Shown here: positions 8,263 through 18,518 of the stretch, piece by piece | Numbering within the stretch: position 1 is the first letter of the stretch | Layout of the letters: every line of letters starts with the position of its first letter | Source of the DNA: Caldilineaceae bacterium | GTDB taxonomy: Bacteria; Chloroflexota; Anaerolineae; Caldilineales; Caldilineaceae | DNA: 64,000 nucleotides | Assembly (NCBI GenBank): GCA_022827195.1 | Contig: JAJDTL010000019.1 | Location: 186,001 to 250,000 of the forward strand | Direction: 5' to 3' | Translations under genes and position numbers: made by a program | The notes under the pieces: model-generated | The model's input: the letters and a program-made list of their open reading frames with translations, nothing else | Told to the model about the DNA's origin: nothing | The model's database searches: none

Positions 8263-10533
8263 GTGGTGCGCTATTCACAAGCCGGTCAACTTGCCAGCGA
8301 TCTGTTTGAGTCGGCCCGCAACGAACGCATCGAAGCCAACGCGCCGCTAGCCGCGCGCATGAGGCCGCGCACACTCGATGAGTTCATCGGCCAAGAAGCA
8401 ATTGTAGGGCCGGGACGACTCCTGCGCCGCGCGATTCAGGCGGACCAGTTGAGTAGCCTGATATTCTATGGTCCGCCCGGCACGGGCAAGACAACGCTTG
8501 CCCAGGTCATCGCCAACACGACGGCGGCGCATTTCAGCGCGCTCAACGCCGTTCTTGCCGGCGTCAAAGAGATTCGTGCAACGGTGACCGACGCCCAGGA
8601 ACGCTGGGCGTTGTACGATCAGGGGACCATCCTCTTCGTTGACGAGGTGCATCGCTTCAACAAGGCGCAGCAGGACGCGCTGCTGCCATGGGTAGAGAAC
8701 GGGACGGTTACCTTCATCGGCGCCACCACCGAAAATCCCTACTTTGAAGTCAACAAGGCGCTCGTCAGCCGCAGCCGAATCTTCCAGTTGAAGAGCCTGA
8801 CCGAACAGCATCTGCGCCTCATCATGCAGGCCGCGCTGAATACGCCCGGTCGCGGCTACGGCGACCGGCGCGTTCTGATCGAAGAAGAGGCGGCCGCTCA
8901 TCTCGTTTCCATCGCCAATGGGGACGCCCGCGCCGTGCTCAACGCGCTCGAGCTGGCGGTCGAAACGACAGACCCGGACCCGTCAGGCGAGGTGCGCATC
9001 AACCTCGCCATCGCCGAGGAGTCGATCCAGCGCCGCGCGGTGCTGTACGACAAGGAGGGGGACTATCACTTCGACACGATCAGCGCCTTCATCAAGAGCC
9101 TGCGCGGCAGCGACCCGGATGCGGCCCTTTACTGGCTGGCGAAGATGATCTACGCCGGCGAAGACCCCCGTTTCATCCTTCGCCGCATGCTGATCCTGGC
9201 GAGCGAGGACGTTGGCATGGCCGATCCCCGCGCCGTTCAGGTGGTCAACGCCTGTGCGCAGGCTTTTGACCGGGTCGGCCTGCCGGAGGGCAACTTCCCC
9301 CTGGCGCAGGCCGCTCTCTACCTGGCGACGGCGGAGAAGTCCAACTCGGTCATGGCCTTCTTTGATGCGCTCGACGCCGTCGGCAATGAACCCGATTCCG
9401 ACGTGCCCAGCCATCTGCGCGATGCCAACCGCGACAGCGAGGGCTTCGGGCACGGCGCCGGCTATCTCTATCCCCACGCCTACCGCGATCACTGGGTGGC
9501 GCAGCAGTATCTTCCCGCCGCGCTGCAGGGCAAGGTCTTCTACGAGCCGACCGGCCAGGGCTATGAAGCGGCTATCGCCGCCGCCGTCACGCGCCGCCGC
9601 GAGGCGCAGCTGGCGGCCATGTTGGAGGGCTCCGGCGCGCCGCCGGAAATATTGACATATGATGCGTCAGGGGGCGGGTCTGTCCGCGAGCGCTGGCTGC
9701 AGCGTACAGTGGCGCAGTCCGGTGAAGCAGCGGCCGCGCTGCGGGATCGCATTCTAGCCGGCGGCCCGCTTGAACGGCATAGCGTTGTGCTCGATCTGAA
9801 CGCCGGCAGCGGGCTGCTGACCTGGGAGGCGCAGCGCCGCTCGCCCGAAGGCGGCGTTTACGCCCTGGCGTTCAACGAGGACGACCGCCAGGCGCTGCAG
9901 GAGCAGACGCAAAATATGGAGGAGCCGGCGCGGCCGCTTCTGTTGCAGGGACGGATTGGAGAACTGGCCCAGTTGCTCGACGCTGATGCAGTGCGCTTTG
10001 ATGCCATCGTCGGGCGCAACGCTCTGATCAACTCAAGCGAAAAGGAAGCCGCGCTCAGGCAGTTGGCGGAACGGCTGGCGCCGCAAGGGTGGCTCTCGCT
10101 GGCGGAAACAGTCCCCAAACATACGCAGCGAATCTACGCCCTCGGAGACCGCTCCACGCTGCGGCCGGAGCTGGCTGAGAGGCTCATCGCGGCGGAAGAG
10201 GCGATCTACGCCGATAGCGCGGACGCACTGGTCAACTGGGACGAGGATACAATGGAGGCTGCCCTGTTTGCCGCCTTTCCCGCCCAGGCGCAGTCCGGCC
10301 GCGTCTCGATCGAGCGGATCGATGCCGACACCGACGTTCTGATCAGCGAAGGAATGGTCCGGCGCTGGTTCGGCCCTGCGCTGGGTGACCGCAGGTCCTA
10401 TGCCGAGCGGCTGGCTGAAGGGATGGGCCCTGAAGAGGTCGAGCAGATCGAGGGCTGGGTCAGAGGGCAGCTGTTGAACCGGACCGTACCCTGGCGCCGG
10501 CGTACGGTGTTGCTGCGCGTGGCGGGGGAGTAG
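8263..10533 (+). CDS. rarA: RarA/MgsA AAA+ ATPase fused to a methyltransferase-like domain
   Basis: The 756-residue protein starts as a normal replication-associated recombination protein A. Walker [10 protein letters not shown] is near residue 70, Walker [13 protein letters not shown] near 124 and sensor GATTENP near 160. The helical clamp-loader-like C-terminal part runs to about 430 ([19 protein letters not shown]). RarA acts at stalled forks. Ordinary family members stop near 440. Here about 310 more residues follow with a Rossmann methyltransferase look: motif [13 protein letters not shown], motif [12 protein letters not shown], and [10 protein letters not shown] in the acidic/NPP position. 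The start is GTG 8263 (GTG 8266 is also possible). The frame is uninterrupted across the junction. Confidence 0.85.
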   Translation: MVRYSQAGQLASDLFESARNERIEANAPLAARMRPRTLDEFIGQEAIVGPGRLLRRAIQADQLSSLIFYGPPGTGKTTLAQVIANTTAAHFSALNAVLAGVKEIRATVTDAQERWALYDQGTILFVDEVHRFNKAQQDALLPWVENGTVTFIGATTENPYFEVNKALVSRSRIFQLKSLTEQHLRLIMQAALNTPGRGYGDRRVLIEEEAAAHLVSIANGDARAVLNALELAVETTDPDPSGEVRINLAIAEESIQRRAVLYDKEGDYHFDTISAFIKSLRGSDPDAALYWLAKMIYAGEDPRFILRRMLILASEDVGMADPRAVQVVNACAQAFDRVGLPEGNFPLAQAALYLATAEKSNSVMAFFDALDAVGNEPDSDVPSHLRDANRDSEGFGHGAGYLYPHAYRDHWVAQQYLPAALQGKVFYEPTGQGYEAAIAAAVTRRREAQLAAMLEGSGAPPEILTYDASGGGSVRERWLQRTVAQSGEAAAALRDRILAGGPLERHSVVLDLNAGSGLLTWEAQRRSPEGGVYALAFNEDDRQALQEQTQNMEEPARPLLLQGRIGELAQLLDADAVRFDAIVGRNALINSSEKEAALRQLAERLAPQGWLSLAETVPKHTQRIYALGDRSTLRPELAERLIAAEEAIYADSADALVNWDEDTMEAALFAAFPAQAQSGRVSIERIDADTDVLISEGMVRRWFGPALGDRRSYAERLAEGMGPEEVEQIEGWVRGQLLNRTVPWRRRTVLLRVAGE

Positions 10534-10551
10534 GGTTGATTGGGGAGGGCG

Positions 10552-11073
10552 TCAAGATCGTGCGCGCCGGCCAGTGTGGAAGTCCAACTCTTGAATCAGC
10601 GCGAATGTGTTTATACAGCCTACGTTGAAATCAATGCATACGTCAGGCAGTTTTCGGTTGGCCCTTTGTTTTTTTGGACTGGAATGCTCAGTTGTTACAA
10701 CGGATCGATTGTGTCTATCCACAAGGGCGTAGGCGACGAGAAACGGATCGCGTTCTATCTTTTCTATCTCCACATCGGTCAAGTCGTTGGCGTATCCCTG
10801 CTCGGTGACGCGGCCAACCAGTTCCACGGCGACCTCTTCACCAAGCACCAACGTCTCGCTGTCTTCCTTCAGTCATTCGACCAACCGGCCTTCGTTGTCC
10901 TTTGAAGGGCGGGGAAAGATGACTTCCTCATAGATCTCATGAGGAACTTTAATCCGGTTGAGCCTCCCCATCTCCAGTAACCATTCCCAGAATTCCGGGA
11001 CCCTCGCGATAGGATAGTAGTCACGGTTGGCGTCAATTAGGACATTGGCGTCGAGAAGGTAAAGCAAGGACAC
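10552..11073 (-). pseudogene. DUF4411 PIN-domain toxin with one in-frame stop
   Basis: Two pieces in the same frame make one PIN-family ribonuclease. The N-terminal part (MSLLYLLDANVLIDANRDYY, then FWEWLL) ends in TGA at 10873-10875. Seven sense codons later the frame continues through GEEVAVELVGRVTEQGYAND, DPFLVAYALVD, VVTTE and the family tail VCIDFNVGCINTFALIQELD. The stop falls where the family normally has Trp (Glu-Trp-Leu-Lys), so TGG to TGA is the simplest event. Joined, the protein would be about 173 residues. It starts (GTG 11073) 6 bases after the XRE-ImmA gene, the usual partner of DUF4411. Sequencing error is possible; neighbouring genes use TGA as stop. Confidence 0.8.
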
Positions 11074-11079
11074 CGCCTA

Positions 11080-12270
11080 TCATGAACTGCCGGTGTCTAG
11101 CAACGGCTGTACTTGCCGGGGCTTGACGCCCAGGATCTGTGCTGCCTTGGAGGTCGAGAGCGCGTCTGCCGCCAACATCCGCCTTACTATCCCTATGATT
11201 CGAGTCCCGAGTCGATGGCGGCGCACCCTATTATGGTCGAGTATGGTTTCATTCTGGCGTGTCCGTTCACGACGCATTTCCCGATTTTGAAGCCACTCTT
11301 CACGAAATGAAATTCTCAGTTGGTTATATGTTTCCCAGGTGAGCAGATCAGATCGATATGCTTTGTAGGCAATCATGGCGCGGCTCACCTTTAGCTCCCT
11401 CGCAAGCGCACTGATTCGCTCCGTTATGCTACTGATTTGGCCGCTATGGCTGAGAGCAAGATGCCCCAATTCCTCTTCGAGCAGCAAGAACTCCCCAGCA
11501 ACATCGTTGCAGAATTTTTCTATCTCGTTCTCCGCGCTGACTGCGCTGATTCCGGTATGACCGAGCATCACATGCACCGTTTCGTGCAGTAGAGTGAACG
11601 ACCACGCCGGTTTGGCGTCCTGGTCGTTGATCACGATGAAGGGGGCCACTTCGTCCGCGATGGCGAAGCCCCGAAAGACCGTTGTATCAAGCGCAGTCTT
11701 GTAGTTCCCCAAATTCCCCTTGAGCAGAACGAAGATGCCTGCCTCCTCGGCGCTCTTGCGCAACAGAGCAAAAGCAGCTGAGGCGTCTCGCTGGGCGCGG
11801 TAGTCCGCCACATCAATACCCAGCAACGCACGCAAAGACTTCAAGACCGCCGCGCGGCCATCCTCTATTCGGTGGGAGCCGACGAAAGGAAGCGGTTCTG
11901 CTTCCTCTTCGTCCTCCATGATCACGCGAACCATGCTCTGACGCGCCCTGATATCCCGGATCAAGGCGTCCAGCAGCGCTTCTTCGGGTGTATCTTCACT
12001 TTGGGGGATGGTGCGGAAGTCCACTCCCCTGTCACCTTTCCGCGGTGGTTTGGAGAGGTAAAAGGAGAGCAGTGGACGACGGTACTGGGCGGCCATTCTT
12101 GTCAATTGGGACCGGGACGGCTCTTTCTGACCTCTCTCAATACGGGCAAGCTTCTCTACCGCGGAGGAGCGGGTACTGTCTTGAAAGCCTAGCTTTTTGG
12201 CCGCATCCTTCTTTGTAAGACCGGCCGTCTCGCGGGCCCAGACCATGATATCCGGATTGACCTTGGGCAT
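11080..12270 (-). CDS. XRE-family regulator with ImmA/IrrE metallopeptidase domain
   Basis: The 396-residue protein has an N-terminal helix-turn-helix (about residues 5-65: ARETAGLTKKDAAKKLGF ... LARIERGQKEPSRSQL) followed by SFYLSKPPRKGDRGVDFRT. An ImmA/IrrE zinc peptidase domain comes next, with the signature HETVHVMLGH near residue 235. A C-terminal region (ALSTSKAAQILGVKPRQVQP) looks like a second DNA-binding helix-turn-helix. It is the antitoxin or regulator of the PIN gene downstream, a pairing known for DUF4411. ATG 12270 fits the domain start; a longer frame to 12324 does not. Confidence 0.87.
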   Translation of the reverse strand: MPKVNPDIMVWARETAGLTKKDAAKKLGFQDSTRSSAVEKLARIERGQKEPSRSQLTRMAAQYRRPLLSFYLSKPPRKGDRGVDFRTIPQSEDTPEEALLDALIRDIRARQSMVRVIMEDEEEAEPLPFVGSHRIEDGRAAVLKSLRALLGIDVADYRAQRDASAAFALLRKSAEEAGIFVLLKGNLGNYKTALDTTVFRGFAIADEVAPFIVINDQDAKPAWSFTLLHETVHVMLGHTGISAVSAENEIEKFCNDVAGEFLLLEEELGHLALSHSGQISSITERISALARELKVSRAMIAYKAYRSDLLTWETYNQLRISFREEWLQNREMRRERTRQNETILDHNRVRRHRLGTRIIGIVRRMLAADALSTSKAAQILGVKPRQVQPLLDTGSS

Positions 12271-12340
12271 TGTCGCGATTCTCCCTCCCACCGCGTTGCG
12301 CTGCCGGTAATGCTTGCCGGGCACCGCTTACCACAAGAAC

Positions 12341-15277
12341 CTACGCCACTTGGCGCACGGGCGCACCGCCCTGCTTAGCGTCGCTCTTCATGTGGCAGAT
12401 CTTGTACTTCTTGCCGCTGCCGCACCAGCAGGGGTCGTTGCGCTTGGGGCGGTTGCTGGTGTTGCGCACCGTGCGCGGCTGCGAGATGTCTTGCCGGTTC
12501 GTCTGGATGTTGCGCGCGATCGGGGTTGGCAGCGCCGGCGCCTTGGCCACCTGCAGCGTCATCACCGTCTTCACAATGTCGGAGCGGATGTCGTTCATCA
12601 ACTCCTGGTACATCGCGAACGCCTCGCGCTTGTAGGCCACCAGCGGGTCGACCTGCGCTATCGCCTGCAGCCCGATCCCCTCCCGCAGCCGGTCCAAGTC
12701 GGTCAGGTGGCGCACCCAGCGGTGGTCCACCGCGCGCAGCATGATCTGCCGCTCGGCATCGCGCAGCATCTCCGCGTCGATCTCCTGCTCTTTCTGATCG
12801 TAGACTTGGTGGGCGATTTCGGTCGCCTGCTCTGCGATAGCGTCCGCGTCCAGCTCCTGCCACTCCGCAGTGTCGAAGTTCTGCGGGAAGGGAAAGACCG
12901 TGCGCAAGCCGAGGAGCAGCTCATCCGGATTCCATTCGTCTTCGAATCGATTTGCGGTGTGCTGCTCCACCTCCGCTTCGATTTCGTCGGTGATCAGCTC
13001 CTCGATGGCGGGCTTCAACGACGGCTCGCTCAGAAGACGCCGCCGCTGCATGTAGATCGTCTCGCGCTGCTCGTTGACGACTTCGTCATATTTGAGCACG
13101 TGCTTGCGTATGTCGAAGTTGTGGCCCTCGACGCGGGTCTGCGCGTTCTCGATCGCCTTGCTGATCATATTGTGTTTGATCGGCTGATCGTCCTCCAGGC
13201 CGAGCCGGTCCATTACGCCGGTCACGCGGTCGCCGCCAAAACGGCGCACAAGGTCGTCCTCCAGGCTGAGGAAGAAGCGGCTCGCGCCCGGGTCACCCAG
13301 GCGACCGGAACGGCCGCGCAGCTGGTTGTCGATGCGCCGCGCTTCGTGGCGTTCGGTGCCAACCACATAGAGACCGCCTCCGGCCTTCACCTGTTCCTGG
13401 TCCTGCTTCGTCTCGTCCCACCTCTGTTTCAGCACCGCGGCCCACGGCGTGTTATAGCTCTCCGTCGGGTCCTGGTCATTCTTGAGCAGCTCCAGGCAGT
13501 GGTTCCATGCCCGCTGAGGAATGCTCGTCAGATCGACACCATCTTTGCGCATCTGGTCGCGGGCGAGGCCCTCATAGTTGCCGCCCAGCAGGATATCGAC
13601 GCCGCGGCCGGCCATATTGGTCGCGATCGTGACCGCGCCGGGCCGCCCTGCCTGCGCGATGATCGTTGCCTCGCGCTCGTGGTTTTTGGCGTTGAGCACC
13701 TCATGCGGAATGCCGCGGCGCTTTAACATGCGGCTGACCAGCTCGCTCGTCTCGATCGCCACCGTCCCCACCAGTACCGGCTGCCCCTGCTCGTGCGCGC
13801 CGTTGATCTCATCTATCACGGCGCTGAATTTGGCCGCCTGGTTCTTGTAGATCAGATCCTCGTGGTCGGCGCGGATCGTCGGCAGATGGGTCGGGATCGC
13901 CACCACATCCAGGTTGTAGATGCTCTGGAACTCCTCCTCCTCCGTCTTGGCCGTGCCGGTCATGCCGGCCAGCTTGTTGTACATGCGGAAGAAGTTCTGG
14001 AAGGTGATCGTCGCCAGCGTCATCGACTCCTTCTTGACCCGCACGCCCTCCTTGGCCTCAATCGCCTGGTGCAGGCCCTCGCCGTAGCGCCGCCCCTCCA
14101 TCAGTCGCCCGGTGAACTCATCGACGATGATCACCTCGTTGCTGCGGATGATGTAGTCCTTGTCGCGGTGATAGAGCGCGTGGCCCCGCAGCGCATTGTC
14201 CAGATAGGGCAGCATCTCGAAATTGGCCGGATCGTACAGATTCTCCAGGACCAGCTTCTTCTCCACCGCGGCGATGCCCTCTTCCGTCAGCGTGGCAACC
14301 TTTTCCTTTTCATTGATCTCGTAGTCGGTCCCGGGGCGCATGCCGCGCACCAGCTGCGCGAACTGGCTGTAATAGCTGCTGCTCTCCTGCGACTCGCCTG
14401 AGATGATCAGCGGCGTGCGCGCTTCGTCGATGAGGATGTTGTCCACCTCATCCACAATCGCATAGTGCAGCTCCCGCTGCGACTGCCGCGTTTTGTCCAG
14501 CACCATGTTGTCGCGCAGATAGTCAAAACCGAACTCGTTGTTCGTGCCGTAGGTGATGTCGGCCTGGTAGGCCTCCTGCCGCGTGATCGGGCGCAGATTC
14601 TGGAAGCGGTCGTCCTCGGCAGGGAATTCGGGATCGTACAGGAAGCTGCCCCTGTCCGGGTTGCCCGCGCTGTTCTGGATCACCGCGGCCGACAACCCCA
14701 GCAACTGGTAGACCGGCCCCATCAGCTGCAAGCCGACCTTCGACAGATAGTCGTTCGGCGTGACAAGATGCGCGCCCCGCCCGGCCAGCGCGTTCAGATA
14801 GAGCGGCAGCGTCGCCACCAGCGTCTTGCCTTCCCCCGTTTTCATCTCCGCGATCTTGCTCGAATGCAGAACGCCCCCGCCGATAAGCTGCACGTCATAG
14901 TGGCGCAGGCCGATGGTGCGGCGAGCGGCCTCGCGCACCGCCGCGAACGCCTCCGGCAGAATCTCGTCGAGGATCTCCTGCTCCTGGTCGAGCAGCTCCT
15001 TGCGGATCCGTTCCACTTCGATGCGCGCAAAGCGTTGTTCATCCGTGCCTGCGACGGCCGCGTACTCGCCTTCGGCGGACGCCAGCGCATCCCGCAAGCC
15101 GGTCGTCTCGCTGATCAATCGCTCACGGAATGTCAGCGTCATCTGCTTGAACTGGTCGTTCTCCATGCGAGCGAACCGCTCTTCCAGTCCGTTGATCTCC
15201 TCAACCAGCGGCTGCAGCCGCTTCAACTCTTTCTCGTTCGGGTCGCCGACAACTTTGGTCAGAAATCTCTTTAACAT
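12341..15277 (-). CDS. secA: preprotein translocase ATPase SecA
   Basis: The 978-residue motor ATPase drives Sec-dependent protein export through SecYEG. Visible are MLKRFLTKVVGDPNEKELKR at the N-terminus, Walker A MKTGEGKTLVA, the DEVD box in AIVDEVDNILIDEARTPLI, and TNMAGRGVDILLGGNY with GRSGRLGDPGASRFFLSLED in the second motor domain. The C-terminal SEC-C zinc motif is CWCGSGKKYKICH. ATG 15277 matches the family start; upstream in-frame sequence is unrelated. It is transcribed alone, against the LysM gene. Confidence 0.97.
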   Translation of the reverse strand: MLKRFLTKVVGDPNEKELKRLQPLVEEINGLEERFARMENDQFKQMTLTFRERLISETTGLRDALASAEGEYAAVAGTDEQRFARIEVERIRKELLDQEQEILDEILPEAFAAVREAARRTIGLRHYDVQLIGGGVLHSSKIAEMKTGEGKTLVATLPLYLNALAGRGAHLVTPNDYLSKVGLQLMGPVYQLLGLSAAVIQNSAGNPDRGSFLYDPEFPAEDDRFQNLRPITRQEAYQADITYGTNNEFGFDYLRDNMVLDKTRQSQRELHYAIVDEVDNILIDEARTPLIISGESQESSSYYSQFAQLVRGMRPGTDYEINEKEKVATLTEEGIAAVEKKLVLENLYDPANFEMLPYLDNALRGHALYHRDKDYIIRSNEVIIVDEFTGRLMEGRRYGEGLHQAIEAKEGVRVKKESMTLATITFQNFFRMYNKLAGMTGTAKTEEEEFQSIYNLDVVAIPTHLPTIRADHEDLIYKNQAAKFSAVIDEINGAHEQGQPVLVGTVAIETSELVSRMLKRRGIPHEVLNAKNHEREATIIAQAGRPGAVTIATNMAGRGVDILLGGNYEGLARDQMRKDGVDLTSIPQRAWNHCLELLKNDQDPTESYNTPWAAVLKQRWDETKQDQEQVKAGGGLYVVGTERHEARRIDNQLRGRSGRLGDPGASRFFLSLEDDLVRRFGGDRVTGVMDRLGLEDDQPIKHNMISKAIENAQTRVEGHNFDIRKHVLKYDEVVNEQRETIYMQRRRLLSEPSLKPAIEELITDEIEAEVEQHTANRFEDEWNPDELLLGLRTVFPFPQNFDTAEWQELDADAIAEQATEIAHQVYDQKEQEIDAEMLRDAERQIMLRAVDHRWVRHLTDLDRLREGIGLQAIAQVDPLVAYKREAFAMYQELMNDIRSDIVKTVMTLQVAKAPALPTPIARNIQTNRQDISQPRTVRNTSNRPKRNDPCWCGSGKKYKICHMKSDAKQGGAPVRQVA

Positions 15278-15615
15278 GCTGTATCCCTCTGCCTGTCCCT
15301 TGCCGCGGCTGCTCTCCACGCCTTGGCAAAGGCGGCAAACCAATCGACTGCGGCGTCTTGCCCTAGCGCGCAAAACACACAAACGCGGCGCGCCGATTTG
15401 AACGCCGATTCTCCTGTCAATCTTCTAATTCCAGTCCACAAACCTCAGTCTATTTTACCATGCGCGCGGAAACCGACAATGTAGCGCGAATACCATAAGG
15501 AAAATACAGGTGCGCTGCATCCTTCCAACGATCTGTGCTACAATGTGAATCGTGGCCCGTGTATCGTGAAGAGGGCAGTTACGAACCACGAGCCACTTGT
15601 GTAAGCCACAGGCCA
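15278..15615. other. intergenic region between secA and the LysM-LTD gene
   Basis: This 338-base gap holds the divergent promoters of secA and the LysM gene. Between 15554 and 15615 there is a GTGGCCCGTG / CCACGAGCCACTTG / CCACAGGCCA word mix like the degenerate CCACTGGCC-type repeats seen in other gaps of this window. I see no RNA gene. Confidence 0.4.
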
Positions 15616-16368
15616 ATGAACCGTCGCTCTCTCGTCTTTCTCGTTCTCGTCAACGCCCTTGTCAGCCTGGCGATCGCCGTCACTGTCGTCTGGATTGCCG
15701 AACAGCGCCGGCCCAGCAGGGCGGAACTGGTCTTGCCCTCCACGCCGGCGCCTGCCGTGTTGCTGGTCGCAACGCCCACACCCGCGGGCGCGCAAGCAGC
15801 CCCCGACAGCGATGACAACTCGACCGCGACCCCTATCCCGGCCCCCACGCAGGAACCGGTGGGTGAGACCGAGATCTACGTCGTAGAGAGAGGGGACAGC
15901 CTTTCAGCCATCGCCGCTCGTTTCGGTCTCTCCCTCAACAGGCTGATGGAGATCAACGATCTGACCGACCCCGACTTTGTCTTTGTCGGCCAGCGCCTCG
16001 TCATTCCGGTCGCGCCGGCCCGGGTGGAAGCCCCGGCCGCCGCGCTTCCGCAGCAGGGTCTCCAGCTGCGCATCGAGAACGCCGGCGATCTGGCCGCAGA
16101 GTCGGTGCAGGTCGTCAACGACACCAATGCCGCCGTCGATCTGCAGGGATGGACCCTCAGCCGTGACGGCGGGCCAATCTACACCTTCGGCAGCGCTCTG
16201 CTCTTCCCTGGCAGCGGCATCAATCTCCATACAGCCGCCGGACAGAACAACAGCGTCAGCCGCTACTGGGGCCGTGACGCCCCCGCTTGGCAGACCGGCT
16301 CCACCGTTGCCCTGCGCAATTCCGGCGGTGAACTGGTAGCGCAGATTACAGTCCCCGCCCGCGAGTGA
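15616..16368 (+). CDS. membrane-anchored LysM and lamin-tail (LTD) domain protein
   Basis: The 250-residue protein starts with a membrane anchor (residues 4-27, LVFLVLVNALVSLAIAVTVV). A Pro/Thr/Ala-rich linker, a LysM domain (about 90-135: YVVERGDSLSAIAARFGLSL ... GQRLVIPV) and a C-terminal lamin-tail domain (about 150-248: VQVVNDTNAAVDLQGWTLS ... YWGRDAPAWQTGSTVALRN) follow. LysM binds glycan strands of the cell wall; bacterial LTD domains occur on secreted proteins and are thought to mediate binding. ATG 15616 gives the anchor the right spacing. It is probably an outward-facing envelope protein, first of a rightward set reaching tsaD. Confidence 0.8.
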   Translation: MNRRSLVFLVLVNALVSLAIAVTVVWIAEQRRPSRAELVLPSTPAPAVLLVATPTPAGAQAAPDSDDNSTATPIPAPTQEPVGETEIYVVERGDSLSAIAARFGLSLNRLMEINDLTDPDFVFVGQRLVIPVAPARVEAPAAALPQQGLQLRIENAGDLAAESVQVVNDTNAAVDLQGWTLSRDGGPIYTFGSALLFPGSGINLHTAAGQNNSVSRYWGRDAPAWQTGSTVALRNSGGELVAQITVPARE

Positions 16369-16400
16369 ACTGAGACTAGCGCGAAAGGAAATCACCTTCC

Positions 16401-17072
16401 ATGGCAGCCATTGAACCACCCGATAAGCAAGGAAAGGGGAAGTCCCAGAAGCGTCGCTATTTTCGCCGCCGCAAGCGTCGGGGAAGCAGCGCCCAGACTG
16501 CCGACTACGCCAACGAGCAGAACGACGGTCGCGACGATGAGAGGCGCGCACCGCGCGCCCGTCCCAAGAATCAGAACAGCAAGCGCAGCGACAACCGGCG
16601 CCGTTCTTCCCGCCGCCGCAACAGCACCGCGCGCGCGGCCGCGAAGATCGAAAATTTCGCTGCAGAGGAGGCGCTGCCCCCGACCGATGTCTATATCTAT
16701 ACCCATGTCATCCGACCCGCATATAAGGATGCCGGCAGCGGCGACTACCATGCTGACCACTCCTTGAACCTTTCCGGCGCGACCGTCGGCGCGGCTCTGC
16801 CCGTCGGCATGGACTACCTGCTGGAAAGCATCGGACAGCAGCTGGATGAATGGTTCAGCCGGCCTGCCGGCGCAATAAAGCCTGACAACAACGCCGCCGA
16901 GACAGACGGGCCGGGCACAGTGCCGGACATGGTGCTGGACATGGTGCCGGACGCCGACAGCGACGACGAGACCGGGCCGCCCCTCGACCAGCCGGAAAGG
17001 GCGGACGGGAGCCGCGCTGCTGACGGGGATGATTCCCCTGAGGGCGCAACGCTCTCAGGGCCAAAGGATTGA
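16401..17072 (+). CDS. hypothetical disordered protein with basic N-terminus
   Basis: The 223-residue product is not a family I recognise. Residues 1-75 are very basic (QKRRYFRRRKRRG, RRRNSTARAAAK). A short ordered-looking core follows (about 85-145: LPPTDVYIYTHVIRPAYKD, ATVGAALPVGMDYLLESIG). The C-terminal third is acidic and low in complexity (PDNNAAETDGPG to the end). It has no signal peptide. The basic head could bind nucleic acid or ribosomes. It ends 3 bases before asnS, so the two are co-transcribed, which supports a translation-linked or RNA-binding role as inference only. Confidence 0.6.
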   Translation: MAAIEPPDKQGKGKSQKRRYFRRRKRRGSSAQTADYANEQNDGRDDERRAPRARPKNQNSKRSDNRRRSSRRRNSTARAAAKIENFAAEEALPPTDVYIYTHVIRPAYKDAGSGDYHADHSLNLSGATVGAALPVGMDYLLESIGQQLDEWFSRPAGAIKPDNNAAETDGPGTVPDMVLDMVPDADSDDETGPPLDQPERADGSRAADGDDSPEGATLSGPKD

Positions 17073-17075
17073 CCT

Positions 17076-18455
17076 GTGAACGAGAACTCCTCATCGAACG
17101 AAGCGGCTGCCCCTCCCCCGGTCATCACAATCCGCCAGATGTCCGCGCACGTGGGCGAGGAGGTGACACTCGAGGGCTGGCTTTACGGCAAAACGGGCAA
17201 AGGCCGCCTCCAGTTCCTGCAGGTGCGCGACGGCGCCGGCATCTGCCAGGCCGTCGTCTTCAAAGGAAACGTCAGCGCGGAGACCTTCGAGCTCGCCCGG
17301 CAACTCACCCAGGAGAGCAGTCTGCGCGTTACCGGTGTCGTCAAAGCCGACACGCGCGCGCCCGGCATCCCCGGCGGCTATGAACTCGACGCGTCCGGCC
17401 TCGAACTGGTCCAGCTCGCTGCCGAGTACCCGATCCAGCCTAAAGAGCATGGCGTCGAGTTTCTCGTCAAAAATCGTCATCTCTGGATTCGCTCCAGCCG
17501 CCAATGGGCCGTATTGCGCGTGCGCGCCACCGTTGTTCGCGCCATCCGCGACTGGCTCGACAGCAACGGCTTCCTCAACGTCGACACACCAATCCTCACG
17601 CCCAACGCCGCCGAGGGCACCACCACGCTCTTCGAGATCGATTTCCACGGCGAACCGGCCTACCTGGCCCAGACCGGCCAGCTCTATAACGAGGCCAATA
17701 TCCTCGCCTTCGGCAAAGTCTACTGCTTCGGCCCGACTTTCCGCGCCGAAAAAAGCAAGACGCGCCGTCATCTGCAAGAGTTCTGGATGGTCGAGCCGGA
17801 GATTGCCTTCTGCGACCTGGGCGGGCTGATGGAGATCGAGGAACAGTTCGTCAGCCACATCGTCCAGCGTTGCCTGGAGCAGAACGGCGAAGAGCTGGCG
17901 CTGCTCGAGCGGGACACCTCCTACCTGGAGCGGGTGACGCCCAGCTTCCCTCGTATCCATTACGACGAAGCCGTCGCCATCGTCAACCGCGCCGCCGCCG
18001 CCGGCGAACTGGTGCCCGGCTACGACGACAAAGTGCCCCATATCGAGTGGGGTGCCGACTTCGGCAGCCCGCACGAGACCTATATCGCCGCCCAGTTCGA
18101 CAAGCCGGTCTTCGTGCATCACTACCCGACACAGGTGAAGGCCTTCTACATGGAACCCGATCCGGAGCGGCCCGAGGTCTGCCGCAGCGTCGACCTGCTG
18201 GCGCCCGAAGGCTACGGTGAGATCACCGGCGGCAGCGAGCGCATGGCCGACGTCGACAAGCTTGTCGCCGGCATCGAAGCCCACGACCTGCCGATGGACG
18301 CCTACGACTGGTATATCGACCTGCGCAAATATGGCAGCGTCGTGCACAGTGGCTTCGGCCTCGGCCTCGAGCGCACCGTCGCCTGGATCTGCGGCACCGC
18401 ACACCTGCGCGAGGTTATCGCCTTCCCACGTACGCTCGGCTCGATGCGCCCCTGA
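17076..18455 (+). CDS. asnS: asparagine--tRNA ligase
   Basis: The 459-residue class IIb synthetase charges tRNA-Asn. The N-terminal OB fold ([20 protein letters not shown]) is followed by motif 1 around [18 protein letters not shown], motif 2 [19 protein letters not shown] and motif 3 [13 protein letters not shown]. The AsnRS-type sequence GTTTLFEID-like (here [18 protein letters not shown]) separates it from AspRS. The likely start is GTG 17076, 3 bases after the preceding gene. Presence of AsnRS means the GatCAB complex, represented here by gatB, is probably needed mainly for Gln-tRNA. Confidence 0.95.
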   Translation: MNENSSSNEAAAPPPVITIRQMSAHVGEEVTLEGWLYGKTGKGRLQFLQVRDGAGICQAVVFKGNVSAETFELARQLTQESSLRVTGVVKADTRAPGIPGGYELDASGLELVQLAAEYPIQPKEHGVEFLVKNRHLWIRSSRQWAVLRVRATVVRAIRDWLDSNGFLNVDTPILTPNAAEGTTTLFEIDFHGEPAYLAQTGQLYNEANILAFGKVYCFGPTFRAEKSKTRRHLQEFWMVEPEIAFCDLGGLMEIEEQFVSHIVQRCLEQNGEELALLERDTSYLERVTPSFPRIHYDEAVAIVNRAAAAGELVPGYDDKVPHIEWGADFGSPHETYIAAQFDKPVFVHHYPTQVKAFYMEPDPERPEVCRSVDLLAPEGYGEITGGSERMADVDKLVAGIEAHDLPMDAYDWYIDLRKYGSVVHSGFGLGLERTVAWICGTAHLREVIAFPRTLGSMRP

Positions 18456-18518
18456 CTGCGTTGATCAGTGAATCGTGGATAGTGGTTAGCAGCTGCCGTC
18501 CACTTTCCACAATCCACT

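Noticed and set aside
10873-10875. UGA read as Trp in this organism
   Set aside because: Many genes in the window end in TGA at the family-expected C-terminus (asnS, ogt, hppA, the transglycosylase), so general recoding does not fit.
12314-13726. A 470-residue plus-strand frame over secA
   Set aside because: It is antisense to intact secA motifs and has no recognisable domain. The same applies to long antisense frames over gdhA, asnS, the enolase-superfamily gene and DSD1.
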